Source: Nibrella saemangeumensis (lineage in GTDB: Bacteria > Bacteroidota > Bacteroidia > Cytophagales > Spirosomataceae). From it: 64,000 nt of DNA. The notes under the pieces were generated by a model. That model was not told the DNA's origin, searched no databases, and saw only the letters and a program-made list of their open reading frames with translations. Where the stretch lies: assembly GCF_039541915.1 (NCBI RefSeq), contig NZ_BAABHD010000003.1, positions 124,001-188,000 of the forward strand, given 5' to 3'. Position 1 is the first letter of the stretch; each line of letters opens with the position of its first letter. Both the position numbers and the translations under genes were made by a program. Below are positions 32,922-41,386 of this stretch, piece by piece.

Positions 32922-33879
32922 CGAATTCTTAGACCAATATACCCGCCGTCGCCAGCAGAACGAGCTGTTTGCCACGGCAACGGTCGTCTGGCGCGAAGCC
33001 CCCAGTTCGGGGCAGGTTGGCAACCGGGCCATCATCACCAGCAACGGTGAGATCTGGGGCTGGGTTGGTGGCGGCTGTAGCAAAGGCATTGTGCTAAAAG
33101 AAGCCAGTGCTGCCATGCAGGACGGTGTTGCCCGACTGGTTCGCATCAGACCCGACGCCGAAGAGACGGAAAGGACAGGTGTTAAAGAATACAAGATGAC
33201 CTGCCAGAGTGGCGGCAGCATCGATATATTTATCGAACCCGTTATGCCTCAGACCCACCTGGTTATCATGGGTAAATCGGCCATTGCTAAAGCGCTGGCG
33301 ACCATGGCAAAACTCCTCGACTACCGGGTAACCGTAATGGCGATGGGCGTGAACGAAGCCGACTTTGCCGGGGTAGATGACCTTAAAATGGCCTTCAGTT
33401 TCGGAAAACTATCGGTCACCCGAAATACGTTTGTGGTCGTAGCCACGCAAGGCGAGCAGGACGAAATGGCCCTGAAAGCCGCCCTGAAAGTGCAATTGCC
33501 GTATCTGGCGTTTGTAGCCAGTCGCCGGAAGCGCGATTCCGTATTTGCCTACCTGCGGGCAGCGGGCGTATCAGACAGCGAACTGGACACCGTAAAAGCT
33601 CCCGCCGGGTTCGATATAAAAGCGAAGACGCCCGCCGAGGTTGCCATCAGCATTCTGGCGGAGATTATTCAGACCGTCCGGAGTGAACAGACGCAGCCTG
33701 CCCCCCCGCAGAATCTGCCGGCTGAGGAGCGGTTTTACAACAATCCAGTTTGCGGGGTGCCGGTCGACAAAACAGCACCGAAACATATTGTTACGTATAA
33801 GGGTGAAAACTTCTATTTTTGTTGCGACGGCTGCAAAGTGAAATTTGAGGCCGAACCCGAAAAGTATCTACAGGCATGA
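32914..33879 (+). CDS. coxF: CoxF/XdhC-family maturation protein with C-terminal YHS domain
   Basis: A 321-residue fusion. Residues 1-110 are XdhC_CoxI-like (GEIWGWVGGGCSKG near 46-59; TCQSGGSIDIF near 98-108). Residues 120-260 are a Rossmann-type XdhC_C domain. Residues 276-321 form a YHS domain: NNPVCGVPVDKTAPK, then YKGENFYFCCDGCKVKFE, with C280, C303, C304 and C307. XdhC proteins bind and help sulfurate molybdenum cofactor. The YHS domain, known from metal-linked proteins, could hold Cu or another soft metal for the Mo-S-Cu site; that is inference. It overlaps coxE by eight bases and coxI by four. Confidence 0.88.
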   Translation: MLDEFLDQYTRRRQQNELFATATVVWREAPSSGQVGNRAIITSNGEIWGWVGGGCSKGIVLKEASAAMQDGVARLVRIRPDAEETERTGVKEYKMTCQSGGSIDIFIEPVMPQTHLVIMGKSAIAKALATMAKLLDYRVTVMAMGVNEADFAGVDDLKMAFSFGKLSVTRNTFVVVATQGEQDEMALKAALKVQLPYLAFVASRRKRDSVFAYLRAAGVSDSELDTVKAPAGFDIKAKTPAEVAISILAEIIQTVRSEQTQPAPPQNLPAEERFYNNPVCGVPVDKTAPKHIVTYKGENFYFCCDGCKVKFEAEPEKYLQA

Positions 33880-34997
33880 AAGAGATAAAAGCCATCATCG
33901 ACGGCTACGACCACATTGACCACCAGACCACACAAGCGGCCTTAGCGACCGTGGTGCGGGTGGAAGGGTCTTCGTACCGGCGTACGGGTGCCCGGATGCT
34001 GGTCATGAGCGACGGCGTCTGGATTGGTGGTATCAGTGGCGGCTGTCTGGAGGGCGACGCTCTCAAACGGGCCCGGCTGGCCATTGCCAAAGCCTCGGCG
34101 TCGAAAATCACCTACGATACCACCACCGACGATGAACACCAGATTGGCGTCGGGCTGGGCTGCAACGGCATCATCGATGTGCTGTTTACCCCCCTCGATT
34201 TTGCCGATACCAACAATCCCGTTGAAATACTGAAACGCAGCATGAACGAACGGCGCCAAACGCACGTGCTGATTACCGTTACCGGCCTGGAAGGCGACTG
34301 GGCATCCGTCAAAGAAGGCGATGTCATTCGCTATACCGGTGCCGATAGCCTCAATACACTGGGTAACCCCAGCATTCAGACGGAACTGGAGGAAAAAATC
34401 CAGGCCCGCATCACCAAGGGCGTATCGGCTCCCTACCAGTTTGCCAGCCCGGAGGGGCAGGTGCTGGAAGCGTTTATTGAGATATTAGCCCCCGAAACGC
34501 ACCTGGTATTGTGGGGGCATCAGTACGATGTATATCCGCTCACGCGGCTGGTGAAGGAGCTTGGCTGGCGGGTCACCATCATAGCCAATCCGCTGAAGGT
34601 AAACCGGAAAATTGCCGCGCTGGCCGACGAGGTTGTCCCGCCCGAAAACTACACGGACATCATCTTCGACGAACACACGGCCGTGGTGCTGATGTCGCAC
34701 GACTACAAAACCGACAAGGCCAACCTGCCTAAAGTGCTGGCGACCAATGTCCCCTACGTTGGTATGCTGGGGCCACGCGTCCGCTCCGAACGCATCTGGT
34801 CCGAACTCGCCGAAGAAGGCTACACAATAACCGAAGACGAATACGAGCGCATTCACGCGCCCGTAGGCTTAGATATTGGTGCCGTCTCCCCCGAAGAGAT
34901 AGCCCTCTCTCTAGCCGCCGAAATCCGCGCCGATTTTTCTAATCGCGACGGTTCATTTCTGCGGTTGCGGCAGAGTCCGATACATGTAAGGGAGTAG
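33876..34997 (+). CDS. coxI: Second XdhC/CoxI-family molybdenum cofactor maturation protein
   Basis: A 373-residue XdhC/CoxI family protein without a YHS domain. The N-terminal domain shows VVRVEGSSYRRTGARMLV and GGISGGCLEGD (about 27-56), then GLGCNGIIDVLF. The C-terminal Rossmann domain includes the GMLGPRVRSERIW segment, typical of XdhC. It probably acts with CoxF in inserting sulfurated cofactor into CoxL. Its start overlaps the coxF stop by four bases (ATGA). It is the last gene of the operon, followed by a hairpin at 35005-35037. Confidence 0.88.
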   Translation: MKEIKAIIDGYDHIDHQTTQAALATVVRVEGSSYRRTGARMLVMSDGVWIGGISGGCLEGDALKRARLAIAKASASKITYDTTTDDEHQIGVGLGCNGIIDVLFTPLDFADTNNPVEILKRSMNERRQTHVLITVTGLEGDWASVKEGDVIRYTGADSLNTLGNPSIQTELEEKIQARITKGVSAPYQFASPEGQVLEAFIEILAPETHLVLWGHQYDVYPLTRLVKELGWRVTIIANPLKVNRKIAALADEVVPPENYTDIIFDEHTAVVLMSHDYKTDKANLPKVLATNVPYVGMLGPRVRSERIWSELAEEGYTITEDEYERIHAPVGLDIGAVSPEEIALSLAAEIRADFSNRDGSFLRLRQSPIHVRE

Positions 34998-35004
34998 TAT
35001 TGAA

Positions 35005-35037
35005 AAGGGTGAAAAGCTAATAAGTCTTTTCACCCTT
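35005..35037 (+). terminator. Hairpin at the end of the cox operon
   Basis: AAGGGTGAAAAG (35005-35016) pairs perfectly with CTTTTCACCCTT (35026-35037) around nine bases. It is eight bases after coxI. No long T run follows, so termination efficiency is uncertain. Confidence 0.6.
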
Positions 35038-35122
35038 CAATGCAGTCAAAATAACAACGGTTGTTTCCTACCAACAAGTCGTACTTAGGCACTGAGCAGT
35101 TATATCTATCTGAGTATTCATT

Positions 35123-35737
35123 TTAATGCCAGCCATAATATGCTTTAATAGCGTCTGCCAGAAGATTTCCTGCTGTTCCAATCCCAATTGCCCAAGACCC
35201 GTCAAGGCTTTTTATAATCATTTTGGATATCCAACCATTTACTTTTTCCCCAAAAGTTCGCCTTTCTTCATTTGGGCTATCCATTTCTAGGAGACTCTTT
35301 AACTCCGTGATGTCTTCATCAAGAACATAACTATCTCTCAGCTTTTTTGCTAATGCCTCAAAGTTCCCCTTCTTGGTTTCTATATTGCTAGAAATGTGTG
35401 CATTATCTCCCGTATTGATTAATACTCCTTCTGCACCCAACGCTATACCTGAATTATTATCTCCAAATACAGCGTTACCACGCACTGTTATAGAGGGCTG
35501 CTTGTCCATTTGTGTTTTCTTATGAACCATTTCTCTCCATATATCAAACCCACCTATCTCTAAAACCAGATAACCAGCTTCATCTAAACGGTACGTATTA
35601 CCATGTGGAATTATTAACTTATATGCGAGTGCTTTTCGAAAGGCGTCCCGGTACTCACTAGGAGTGTCTTTTGTCAGAGCCACAATAGCATTTTTAGCAT
35701 CCGATAGAACGTTGGTAATCCATTCTGACTCAGTCAT
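35123..35737 (-). CDS. Low-GC hypothetical protein, possible defence gene
   Basis: A 204-residue soluble protein. The N-terminal 70 residues look helical with a winged-helix-like strand pair (HGNTYRLDEAGYLVLEIGGF). The centre has a GD-N repeat, VRGNAVFGDNNSG (85-97). The C-terminus (162-203: FGEKVNGWISKM, then GSWAIGIGTAGNLLADAIKAYYG) resembles the end of AbiTii-like and other abortive-infection-associated proteins. That resemblance is from memory and weak. The gene is clearly more AT-rich than the cox genes beside it, and it lies next to a toxin-antitoxin pair, which fits horizontal gain. Function not established. Confidence 0.5.
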   Translation of the reverse strand: MTESEWITNVLSDAKNAIVALTKDTPSEYRDAFRKALAYKLIIPHGNTYRLDEAGYLVLEIGGFDIWREMVHKKTQMDKQPSITVRGNAVFGDNNSGIALGAEGVLINTGDNAHISSNIETKKGNFEALAKKLRDSYVLDEDITELKSLLEMDSPNEERRTFGEKVNGWISKMIIKSLDGSWAIGIGTAGNLLADAIKAYYGWH

Positions 35738-35819
35738 AGCTTCGAATTATATTATCTGATTCAAGTTGCAATATACACCCTTCCGAAAATACCAGCAATG
35801 GCCATACATACTGCTAGTT

Positions 35820-36389
35820 TCACAGCCATTTAGCTAGTTTATCGGCTGTGATTTGCAAACCCACCTTGCGGAGAGAATCAAGAACTTGCCTGTGCGTCAG
35901 GGGTGGATTCTTCAAAAAGGAAACTTGTTGCTGAAAGGCGAACAAACCTTTCTCCGGATTTAAGTCCAACAACTCTGCTATAAATTGGTCCGGATGCTGA
36001 GCATCCAGGTCAAATTGACGCAGGTACTCACCAGGAAAATCTTTCAGATTAAACGTCACGATGACATCAGCCCCACACCGTATAGCGGCAGCCAGTACAT
36101 GACAGTCGTCTTCATCCGGTAAGCTAATTGACGGGATGAGAACTTCATAACCGGATATATTGGCATCTGGAAAGGCTTTTTGCATAGCCTCCATGGTCTT
36201 CTGGAGTTGCCCTGCTGTGAGGTCGGGCCTGTTTAGCAGCAAATTTCTAGTCCATTCCTCATGGATGCGACCAGTCCATTTAGGAGTGAATAGCTCTACA
36301 TCAGCTAAATGCAACAAAATATCCCGAATTGGAGCAGGGTAAAGTACACACGCATCCAGCACCGCCACAAACTGCGGGGTAGGAATCAT
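35820..36389 (-). CDS. PIN-domain ribonuclease, VapC-type toxin
   Basis: A 189-residue PIN-fold protein. The acidic residues of the active site are D12 in LDACVLYP, E44/E45 in HEEWTRN, D94/D95 in DEDDCHVLAAA and D117 in TFNLKDFP. PIN toxins cut tRNA, rRNA or mRNA when their antitoxin is lost. A C-terminal helical extension (140-189) goes beyond the minimal domain. Its start overlaps the upstream antitoxin gene by four bases, the typical layout for a toxin-antitoxin operon. Both genes are AT-rich compared with their surroundings. Confidence 0.85.
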   Translation of the reverse strand: MIPTPQFVAVLDACVLYPAPIRDILLHLADVELFTPKWTGRIHEEWTRNLLLNRPDLTAGQLQKTMEAMQKAFPDANISGYEVLIPSISLPDEDDCHVLAAAIRCGADVIVTFNLKDFPGEYLRQFDLDAQHPDQFIAELLDLNPEKGLFAFQQQVSFLKNPPLTHRQVLDSLRKVGLQITADKLAKWL

Positions 36390-36835
36390 TCGTAGCCAAG
36401 ATTTAAGTCTTGAGCTTGCTCAGCTAAGAACTGCAGGCTCCTGTTGCGCTGTTCTTTTTGTTTGGCTTCATAGTGGAGTAAATCCTCCAGCCGAATTCTA
36501 CGATGGCTGCCAACTTTCCGGAAAGGGATTTCTCCGTGTTCAAGCAATTTGACAAGATGTGGCCGTGACACATTCAGCATATCAGCAGCCTGCTGGGTAC
36601 CGACTTCCGAGTCGGATGGAATTAACGAAATGGCATTACCCGCTGCCATATTCGATAGTATATGAGCCAATAGCCGTAGCGCTTTTCTGGGAATGGTAAT
36701 CAGTTCTCCACTTTCCTGAATCTGAATCGTCATCCGGTCCGAATTTCGTTTTTCAACGGCCGCTGTGAAGCTATCCAGCGATTCACTGGCTACTTGTTGC
36801 TCCTGCAGCGTGGGTTTTTCAACAATAGCTTCCAT
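36386..36835 (-). CDS. Excisionase-type HTH antitoxin partner of the PIN toxin
   Basis: A 149-residue protein. The DNA-binding domain is EVGTQQAADMLNVSRPHLVKLLEHGEIPFRKVGSHRRI (about 76-113), an Xis/MerR-like winged helix. The N-terminal half (1-70) probably holds dimerisation helices. The last residues after about 125 are charged and likely disordered, suited to wrap the toxin. It precedes the PIN gene with a four-base overlap, so it should be the antitoxin and repressor of the pair. Palindromes near 36840-36890 could be its operator, but I see none that is clear. Confidence 0.75.
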   Translation of the reverse strand: MEAIVEKPTLQEQQVASESLDSFTAAVEKRNSDRMTIQIQESGELITIPRKALRLLAHILSNMAAGNAISLIPSDSEVGTQQAADMLNVSRPHLVKLLEHGEIPFRKVGSHRRIRLEDLLHYEAKQKEQRNRSLQFLAEQAQDLNLGYE

Positions 36836-36934
36836 ACGTTTACCTGTTTATACAAATCTACTAAACGAAATAAACGAAACAAGGTTCCCTTAATAACTAT
36901 TTTAACTCCACTTCTACACCTGCCAAATCTCTAT

Positions 36935-37954
36935 CTACTTCAACACATCACCAGCCTCAGCCTCTTTGATGTATTTCTGCACATCTTCATCGAGCAACAG
37001 GCGCTGGCGGGCTAGGTTGCGGGCGCTTTGCCGTACGGCTTTAACATAGCCCCGGTGCGTTTTATAGCGTTCCTGCAGCGACAACCGCGAATCAATGATG
37101 CCGGTATTCCTGGTAGCCAATCGTTCGGCTTTCGTCTTCCTGAACGGTATGTACTGACCGGCGGATTCACAACCGTCGTTTTCGCCGTAGCCGTCCCGGC
37201 GTAGGGCCCAACCCGTTGTGGTGGCAACAGGGGCTGCCACCGGGGGCAGGCGGATACCCGCTTGTTCGTTACCATCCGGGTCTACTTTTGACACAAAACA
37301 AGGGTAGACTGGCCGACCAATTAAACTCGGCGGATAATTCGTCAGGATTCCTTTGTCAAATTGGGGACCGAAGTCGAGCTGGTACCGGGTAGTGATGGTT
37401 CCGGTATAGGTAACGCCCGGAATGGTGGGCCAGCCAAGAGCCGCCTGCGGAACAATGCCGGTTGGGGAGCCGGGTTGGGCAACGGCCATGACGGTGGTGC
37501 CGTCGGACCGCCGGGGTACCCGACTGGCAGGGGGGTCAATACCGCGGGTCACCCAATCGTCGAGGGCGACAAACAGCGCCCGCAGCACGGGTTCGGCATT
37601 GGTGGGGTTCTGCAACTGCTGACATATACCCCGGCTGGTGGCGTTACCCGTGCCGTGCTGAGCGCCGGCGATTAGAAAAAACCGCACATTGTCGGGGTCG
37701 GGCAGGTCGTTGCCCTGCAAATCGGTATGCAGCAGCGAGGCCGCTTTCACCCAGTATTCGTTGGCTGAGTTAATCTCAAACACTTTGGGACAGGTGTTGC
37801 TGGCCTGACAACGGGCCAGTCGTCCGGCCGTTTTGCCCGTATACGGGTCGGTCAGCACCGGGTACCCGAAGGGGAAAACAGCTTCGGGGTATAAGTGATT
37901 CTGCCGGTTACGCTCTGTGCGCGACGGCTGTGCAAACCGGTAATTAATCGCCAA
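36935..37954 (-). pseudogene. Alpha/beta hydrolase-domain protein, C-terminal half (after in-frame TGA)
   Basis: This 339-residue reading begins right after a TGA that ends the upstream half. The residues across the join read ENWLGGSS-stop-LAINYRFAQPSRTERNRQNH; in intact relatives this stretch is continuous, so the stop splits one protein. The half contains the RFFLIAGAQHGTG segment (nucleophile-containing region of this hydrolase family) and LFVALDDWV. The only initiator is the TTG just after TGA, so any separate product would depend on coupling. Likely a pseudogene, or a product of stop-codon read-through. Confidence 0.7.
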
Positions 37955-38989
37955 TCAGCTACTGCCGCCCAACCAGTTTTCCATGCCGTCGATTACCCGG
38001 CGGCCCTGTTCATCGCCGTTGAATCCCAGCGTCTGGAAGTCATTCAGGTAGCGGCCCGGTTGGGATAGGGTATACGAAAATGTGTACTGCACATCGCCGG
38101 CTAGCGGGTTCGGGTTCCCAAAATCGTCGGCCGTAGCGTAGCGCAGAAACGACACAAAGTCACGCGTGGCGGCTAACCCCAGTCCTGCGACCAACGGGTC
38201 TTTCGCCGTGTAGGTAAATTCGTAAATAGCGCTCTGCCGGAACGGAGTACCCGCCGGCAACAGACGAATTGAACGCTCGTTGACGTACTCCCAGCCATCC
38301 GGCGGTATGGTCACAGGGGTGTCGTTCAACCGGTTACGCACCGTCAGGGCAGCCCTGGCCTTATCGAGACTAGCCGCAGGGTAGGCCAGGGTGTAGGACT
38401 GCACTCCCTGATTATCAAACACGATGTACTCATACGAGGGCCCGGTTATGGGTGTGCCATCCGGGTTGGTAGCCACGGGCACCGTAATGGTTAGGTTATT
38501 GTTGACGGGTGCCGCCGATATATCCCAGCCGTTCCAGACCAGGGTATAGCCCCGGTTCATCAGAAAGCCTTCGCCGGCATCGGCGGCCGTGGTCGGGTCA
38601 TTGCCGCCCCGGCTGTTATTCAAGCCGCCAAACAGCTTACCGCCCCGGTTATTCACTTCCAGAAAAAGCTTATGGTTGCCACTGCCCAGCCTAACGGGCT
38701 TCATAATATAAATATCCATAGCATACTCAACCATACCTCTGGCGTTTCGGGGTGCCAGGACAATATCGGTAATCAGGGCATTTTGCGGATGATTAGGGTC
38801 AATTTCGCCATACGCCCGGCCTCGTAGTTTTTCGTAAGCACCCACCGGGCCGAAAACTCTGCCGTCGAACGTTGGCGATTGCCGGCTGGTAATGTCAATG
38901 CGGACAATCCGCGCCCAAATGAGCGGGCATATACCGGGAAAACCGGCCCAAAGGGTGAGTATGAGGGCAAAACGTATGCAGATCTGCAT
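37955..38989 (-). pseudogene. Alpha/beta hydrolase-domain protein, N-terminal half (ends at in-frame TGA)
   Basis: A 344-residue reading with a signal peptide (ALILTLWAGFPGICPLIWA). It matches the N-terminal half of the secreted alpha/beta hydrolase_10-type proteins: SRQSPTFDGRVFGPVGAYEKLRGRAYGEIDP and FLEVNNRGGKL near 112-122. It ends with GMENWLGGSS then TGA (37955-37957), after which the same frame continues for 339 codons. A one-base change of GGA to TGA (Gly to stop) would explain it. The intact protein would be about 684 residues. A sequencing error is also possible. Confidence 0.7.
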
Positions 38990-39064
38990 TTAATAGTTGT
39001 CCGTAAAAAGGAAGAGGGCAAGTTATCTTTTTTTCTCACCTATTTCTAACAGGTTCTAGCTTTC

Positions 39065-39113
39065 AAACGTAGGGCGCGGTAACAGCCTTTTGCTGCCACC
39101 GCGCCCTACGTTT
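39065..39113. terminator. Strong GC-rich hairpin after the T9SS protein gene
   Basis: AAACGTAGGGCGCGGT (39065-39080) pairs with ACCGCGCCCTACGTTT (39098-39113), 16 bp, with a smaller inner stem. It lies 69 bases past the end of the leftward T9SS gene and before the next leftward gene, so it fits a terminator. On both strands only a short T run follows. Confidence 0.75.
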
Positions 39114-39181
39114 ACTTACGGGCCGTTAAGACGTCCCTGTCCACAAATCACTAATTCATCCAACAACGTCACCAGACATTA

Positions 39182-40819
39182 TCAGTTACTCACTTTTAGC
39201 AGTCTGAGCTGTTTTCTCTGGTTGCTTTGCTGGACTTCCAACAGGTAAATACCCGGACTGTAGTTATCCCCAAACGTCAACGTCTGATTGGATGGGAGTT
39301 GCTCCCGTTGTTCGATCAAGCGCCCCCGCACATCGGTGACCCGCATGGTCATTTGCCCGCCTGACCCGCCGTCTACCTGGATGGTAAATGCACCGGCAGA
39401 GGGGTTGGGCATTGCTTTCAGATTCAGTTCAATGGCCTCTTCCGACACATCAGCTACTCGGGCCGGCTTACCCGGCTTCGACTTATCTTTACCTTTGCCC
39501 TTAGCATCGAGCGGACAGACCAGATTATTGTACTTATCCAGAGTAGAGGCCAGCTTCAACATGGTGTCTCTGTTTCCGCTGCTCAGGGCTGCGTTCACCT
39601 GCGCAATAATCTGTGCCTGGGTAAGCGGGTAATCCACATCGCCATGGTAAGCGTTGAGCAGGGCCGTTGTGGCTGCGCGGAGCAAGGTTTGGGCTGCTCC
39701 CACTACACCTGAACCGCCCCCCCCCTGTACTGCCTCAAGTAGGGTGGCGTTGTCAAGGCCGAGGTTATCAGGCACCTCAAACACACTCTCTACGGTCTGC
39801 GCCGGTGAGTAGTTGGTGGTTACCCATGAATTTGGGTTGTTTTTCCAGTATCCAGGGCTGCACCCTTCGTTACCGATAGCTTCGCAACGCAGATAGACCG
39901 TTGCGGTTGTACCAGTACAGGTGCCGCTCTTGGCAACCAGCACCTGATAATTACCCTCCGTCAGGAAGACAAACGTGGGCGTGCCGGCAATGAGCGTGCC
40001 GTTCTCCTGCACCACCGGGCTGCCATTGACGTCCTTGACTAAGGTATACTGATAAGGTGCAGTAATACCGCCTACCTGTACGTTGAAGCTACCATCATTG
40101 GCCCCGCAGGTGGGCTGCTTGAGGTTAGCAGGGGTCATAGTAAGTTGCTGCTGAGGCAACTCTACAGTCACACTCCCCGAGCAGGTACCCCCTTTGGCGA
40201 TGAACACCTGATAGGTCCCCCCCGTCAGGAAGACAAATGTGGGCGTGCCGGCAATGAGCGTGCCGTTCTCCTGCACCACCGGGCTGCCATTGACGTCCTT
40301 GACTAAGGTATACTGATAAGGTGCAGTAATACCGCCTACCTGTACGTTGAAGCTACCATCATTGGCCCCGCAGGTGGGCTGCTTGAGGTTAGCAGGGGTC
40401 ATAGTAAGTTGCTGCTGAGGCAACTCCACGGTCACACTCCCCGAGCAGGTACCCCCTTTGGCGATGAACACCTGATAGGTCCCCCCCGTCAGGAAGACAA
40501 ATGTGGGCGTGCCGGCAATGAGCGTGCCGTTCTCCTGCACCACCGGGCTGCCATTGACGTCCTTGACTAAGGTATACTGATAAGGTGCAGTAATACCGCC
40601 TACCTGTACGTTGAAGCTACCATCATTGGCCCCGCAGGTCGCTGTGTGTATGTTGACCGGAGTCAGGGTAAGGTCACATTGCGCCTGCGCTTCAAGTAAA
40701 GAGAACAAGACAAGGACGACTGAAAACATCACAGCACAAAGTCTCCTGCTGTGAAATAGTGGTCCATGCTGAATCCGTTGCCACCCGGACAGGAGTTGCA
40801 TACAGGTAAAAATTGCCAT
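39182..40819 (-). CDS. Secreted protein with SprB-type repeats and T9SS sorting domain
   Basis: A 545-residue exported protein. The signal peptide (VMFSVVLVLFSLLEAQAQ) ends near residue 47. Three repeats of 88 residues start near 61, 149 and 237, each with TCGANDGSFNVQVGGITAPYQY-like sequence as in SprB repeats, and a C-x-G pair near the end (GTCSGSVTV). Residues 312-330 hold a CSPGYWKNNPNSW motif known from many secreted proteins. The last 85 residues are a T9SS type A domain (MPNPSAGAF and GIYLLEVQ). It should be secreted and bound to the cell surface, where it may serve adhesion or gliding. An internal ATG at residue 7 would also keep the leader. Confidence 0.88.
   Translation of the reverse strand: MAIFTCMQLLSGWQRIQHGPLFHSRRLCAVMFSVVLVLFSLLEAQAQCDLTLTPVNIHTATCGANDGSFNVQVGGITAPYQYTLVKDVNGSPVVQENGTLIAGTPTFVFLTGGTYQVFIAKGGTCSGSVTVELPQQQLTMTPANLKQPTCGANDGSFNVQVGGITAPYQYTLVKDVNGSPVVQENGTLIAGTPTFVFLTGGTYQVFIAKGGTCSGSVTVELPQQQLTMTPANLKQPTCGANDGSFNVQVGGITAPYQYTLVKDVNGSPVVQENGTLIAGTPTFVFLTEGNYQVLVAKSGTCTGTTATVYLRCEAIGNEGCSPGYWKNNPNSWVTTNYSPAQTVESVFEVPDNLGLDNATLLEAVQGGGGSGVVGAAQTLLRAATTALLNAYHGDVDYPLTQAQIIAQVNAALSSGNRDTMLKLASTLDKYNNLVCPLDAKGKGKDKSKPGKPARVADVSEEAIELNLKAMPNPSAGAFTIQVDGGSGGQMTMRVTDVRGRLIEQREQLPSNQTLTFGDNYSPGIYLLEVQQSNQRKQLRLLKVSN
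39902..40639 (-). repeat. Three tandem 264-bp coding repeats
   Basis: The unit is 264 bp (88 codons) with spacing of exactly 264 bases between marker sequences (for example GCCCCGCAGG at 40101 and GCCCCGCAGG at 40365). Copies are nearly identical in DNA, not only in protein, so recombination could change copy number. The third copy in reading order differs mainly at its end (EGNYQVLVAKSGTC). Confidence 0.9.
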
Positions 40820-41386
40820 GTTTTTAGGATTTAGAGATGATAGGTAGAAATTTTAATGTCCCGCAGCATTAGTAAGGACAGGGGGCGAGTTATCACAGAA
40901 TAGTGTTTTCATAACCAGTAGTTAACCGTTCTGCATAAATATTACACCTGGCGGGAGCAAAAGACAGTCAATTGCCATTACAGCCTAACTGTGAAGGAAA
41001 TATATAGTAAAATAATTATCTTTTTTAGCATTATTTTTTTCTGCTACACTGGAGCGGCTTGGCACTACCACTAGTGGCTCTGTCCCCAATTTACCGCATC
41101 GAAAAATAGATGAAACCCTATGAAAACAGGAGAGAAAGATGGGTATTAGAAGCGATAATCACTTCGGGCGTATTCCTTTTAGGTGACGCGCCGGACGAGG
41201 TGTATCAGGCCAGATTAAACCCCGGCCCTACAAACAGGCCTGTCTACGCTACTCTATATACGATGCCAGGGCAGCTAAGGTTACGCAAAGGAGGCTGGCA
41301 GACACTTCCCGGTAAAACACAGCCAAAAAATAGTATTTGCTTGATTGTATGCCCACCGAACGTAATATTTACCCAACTTCGTTTTC
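40820..41386. other. 567-base gap between the T9SS gene and the two-component system
   Basis: The gap is AT-rich, with a stretch of A/T runs near 40990-41040. It must hold the promoter of the leftward T9SS gene and that of the response regulator at 41387. I see no tRNA, repeat or clear -7 box. A 98-codon reading at 41110-41406 overlaps the regulator start, has no recognisable domain and is judged spurious. Confidence 0.5.

Noticed and set aside
36935..38989. TGA read as selenocysteine or as Trp (alternative code)
   Set aside because: Other genes in the window use TGA as stop normally, no SECIS-like hairpin is evident after 37955 and the family has no known selenocysteine. A mutation is simpler.
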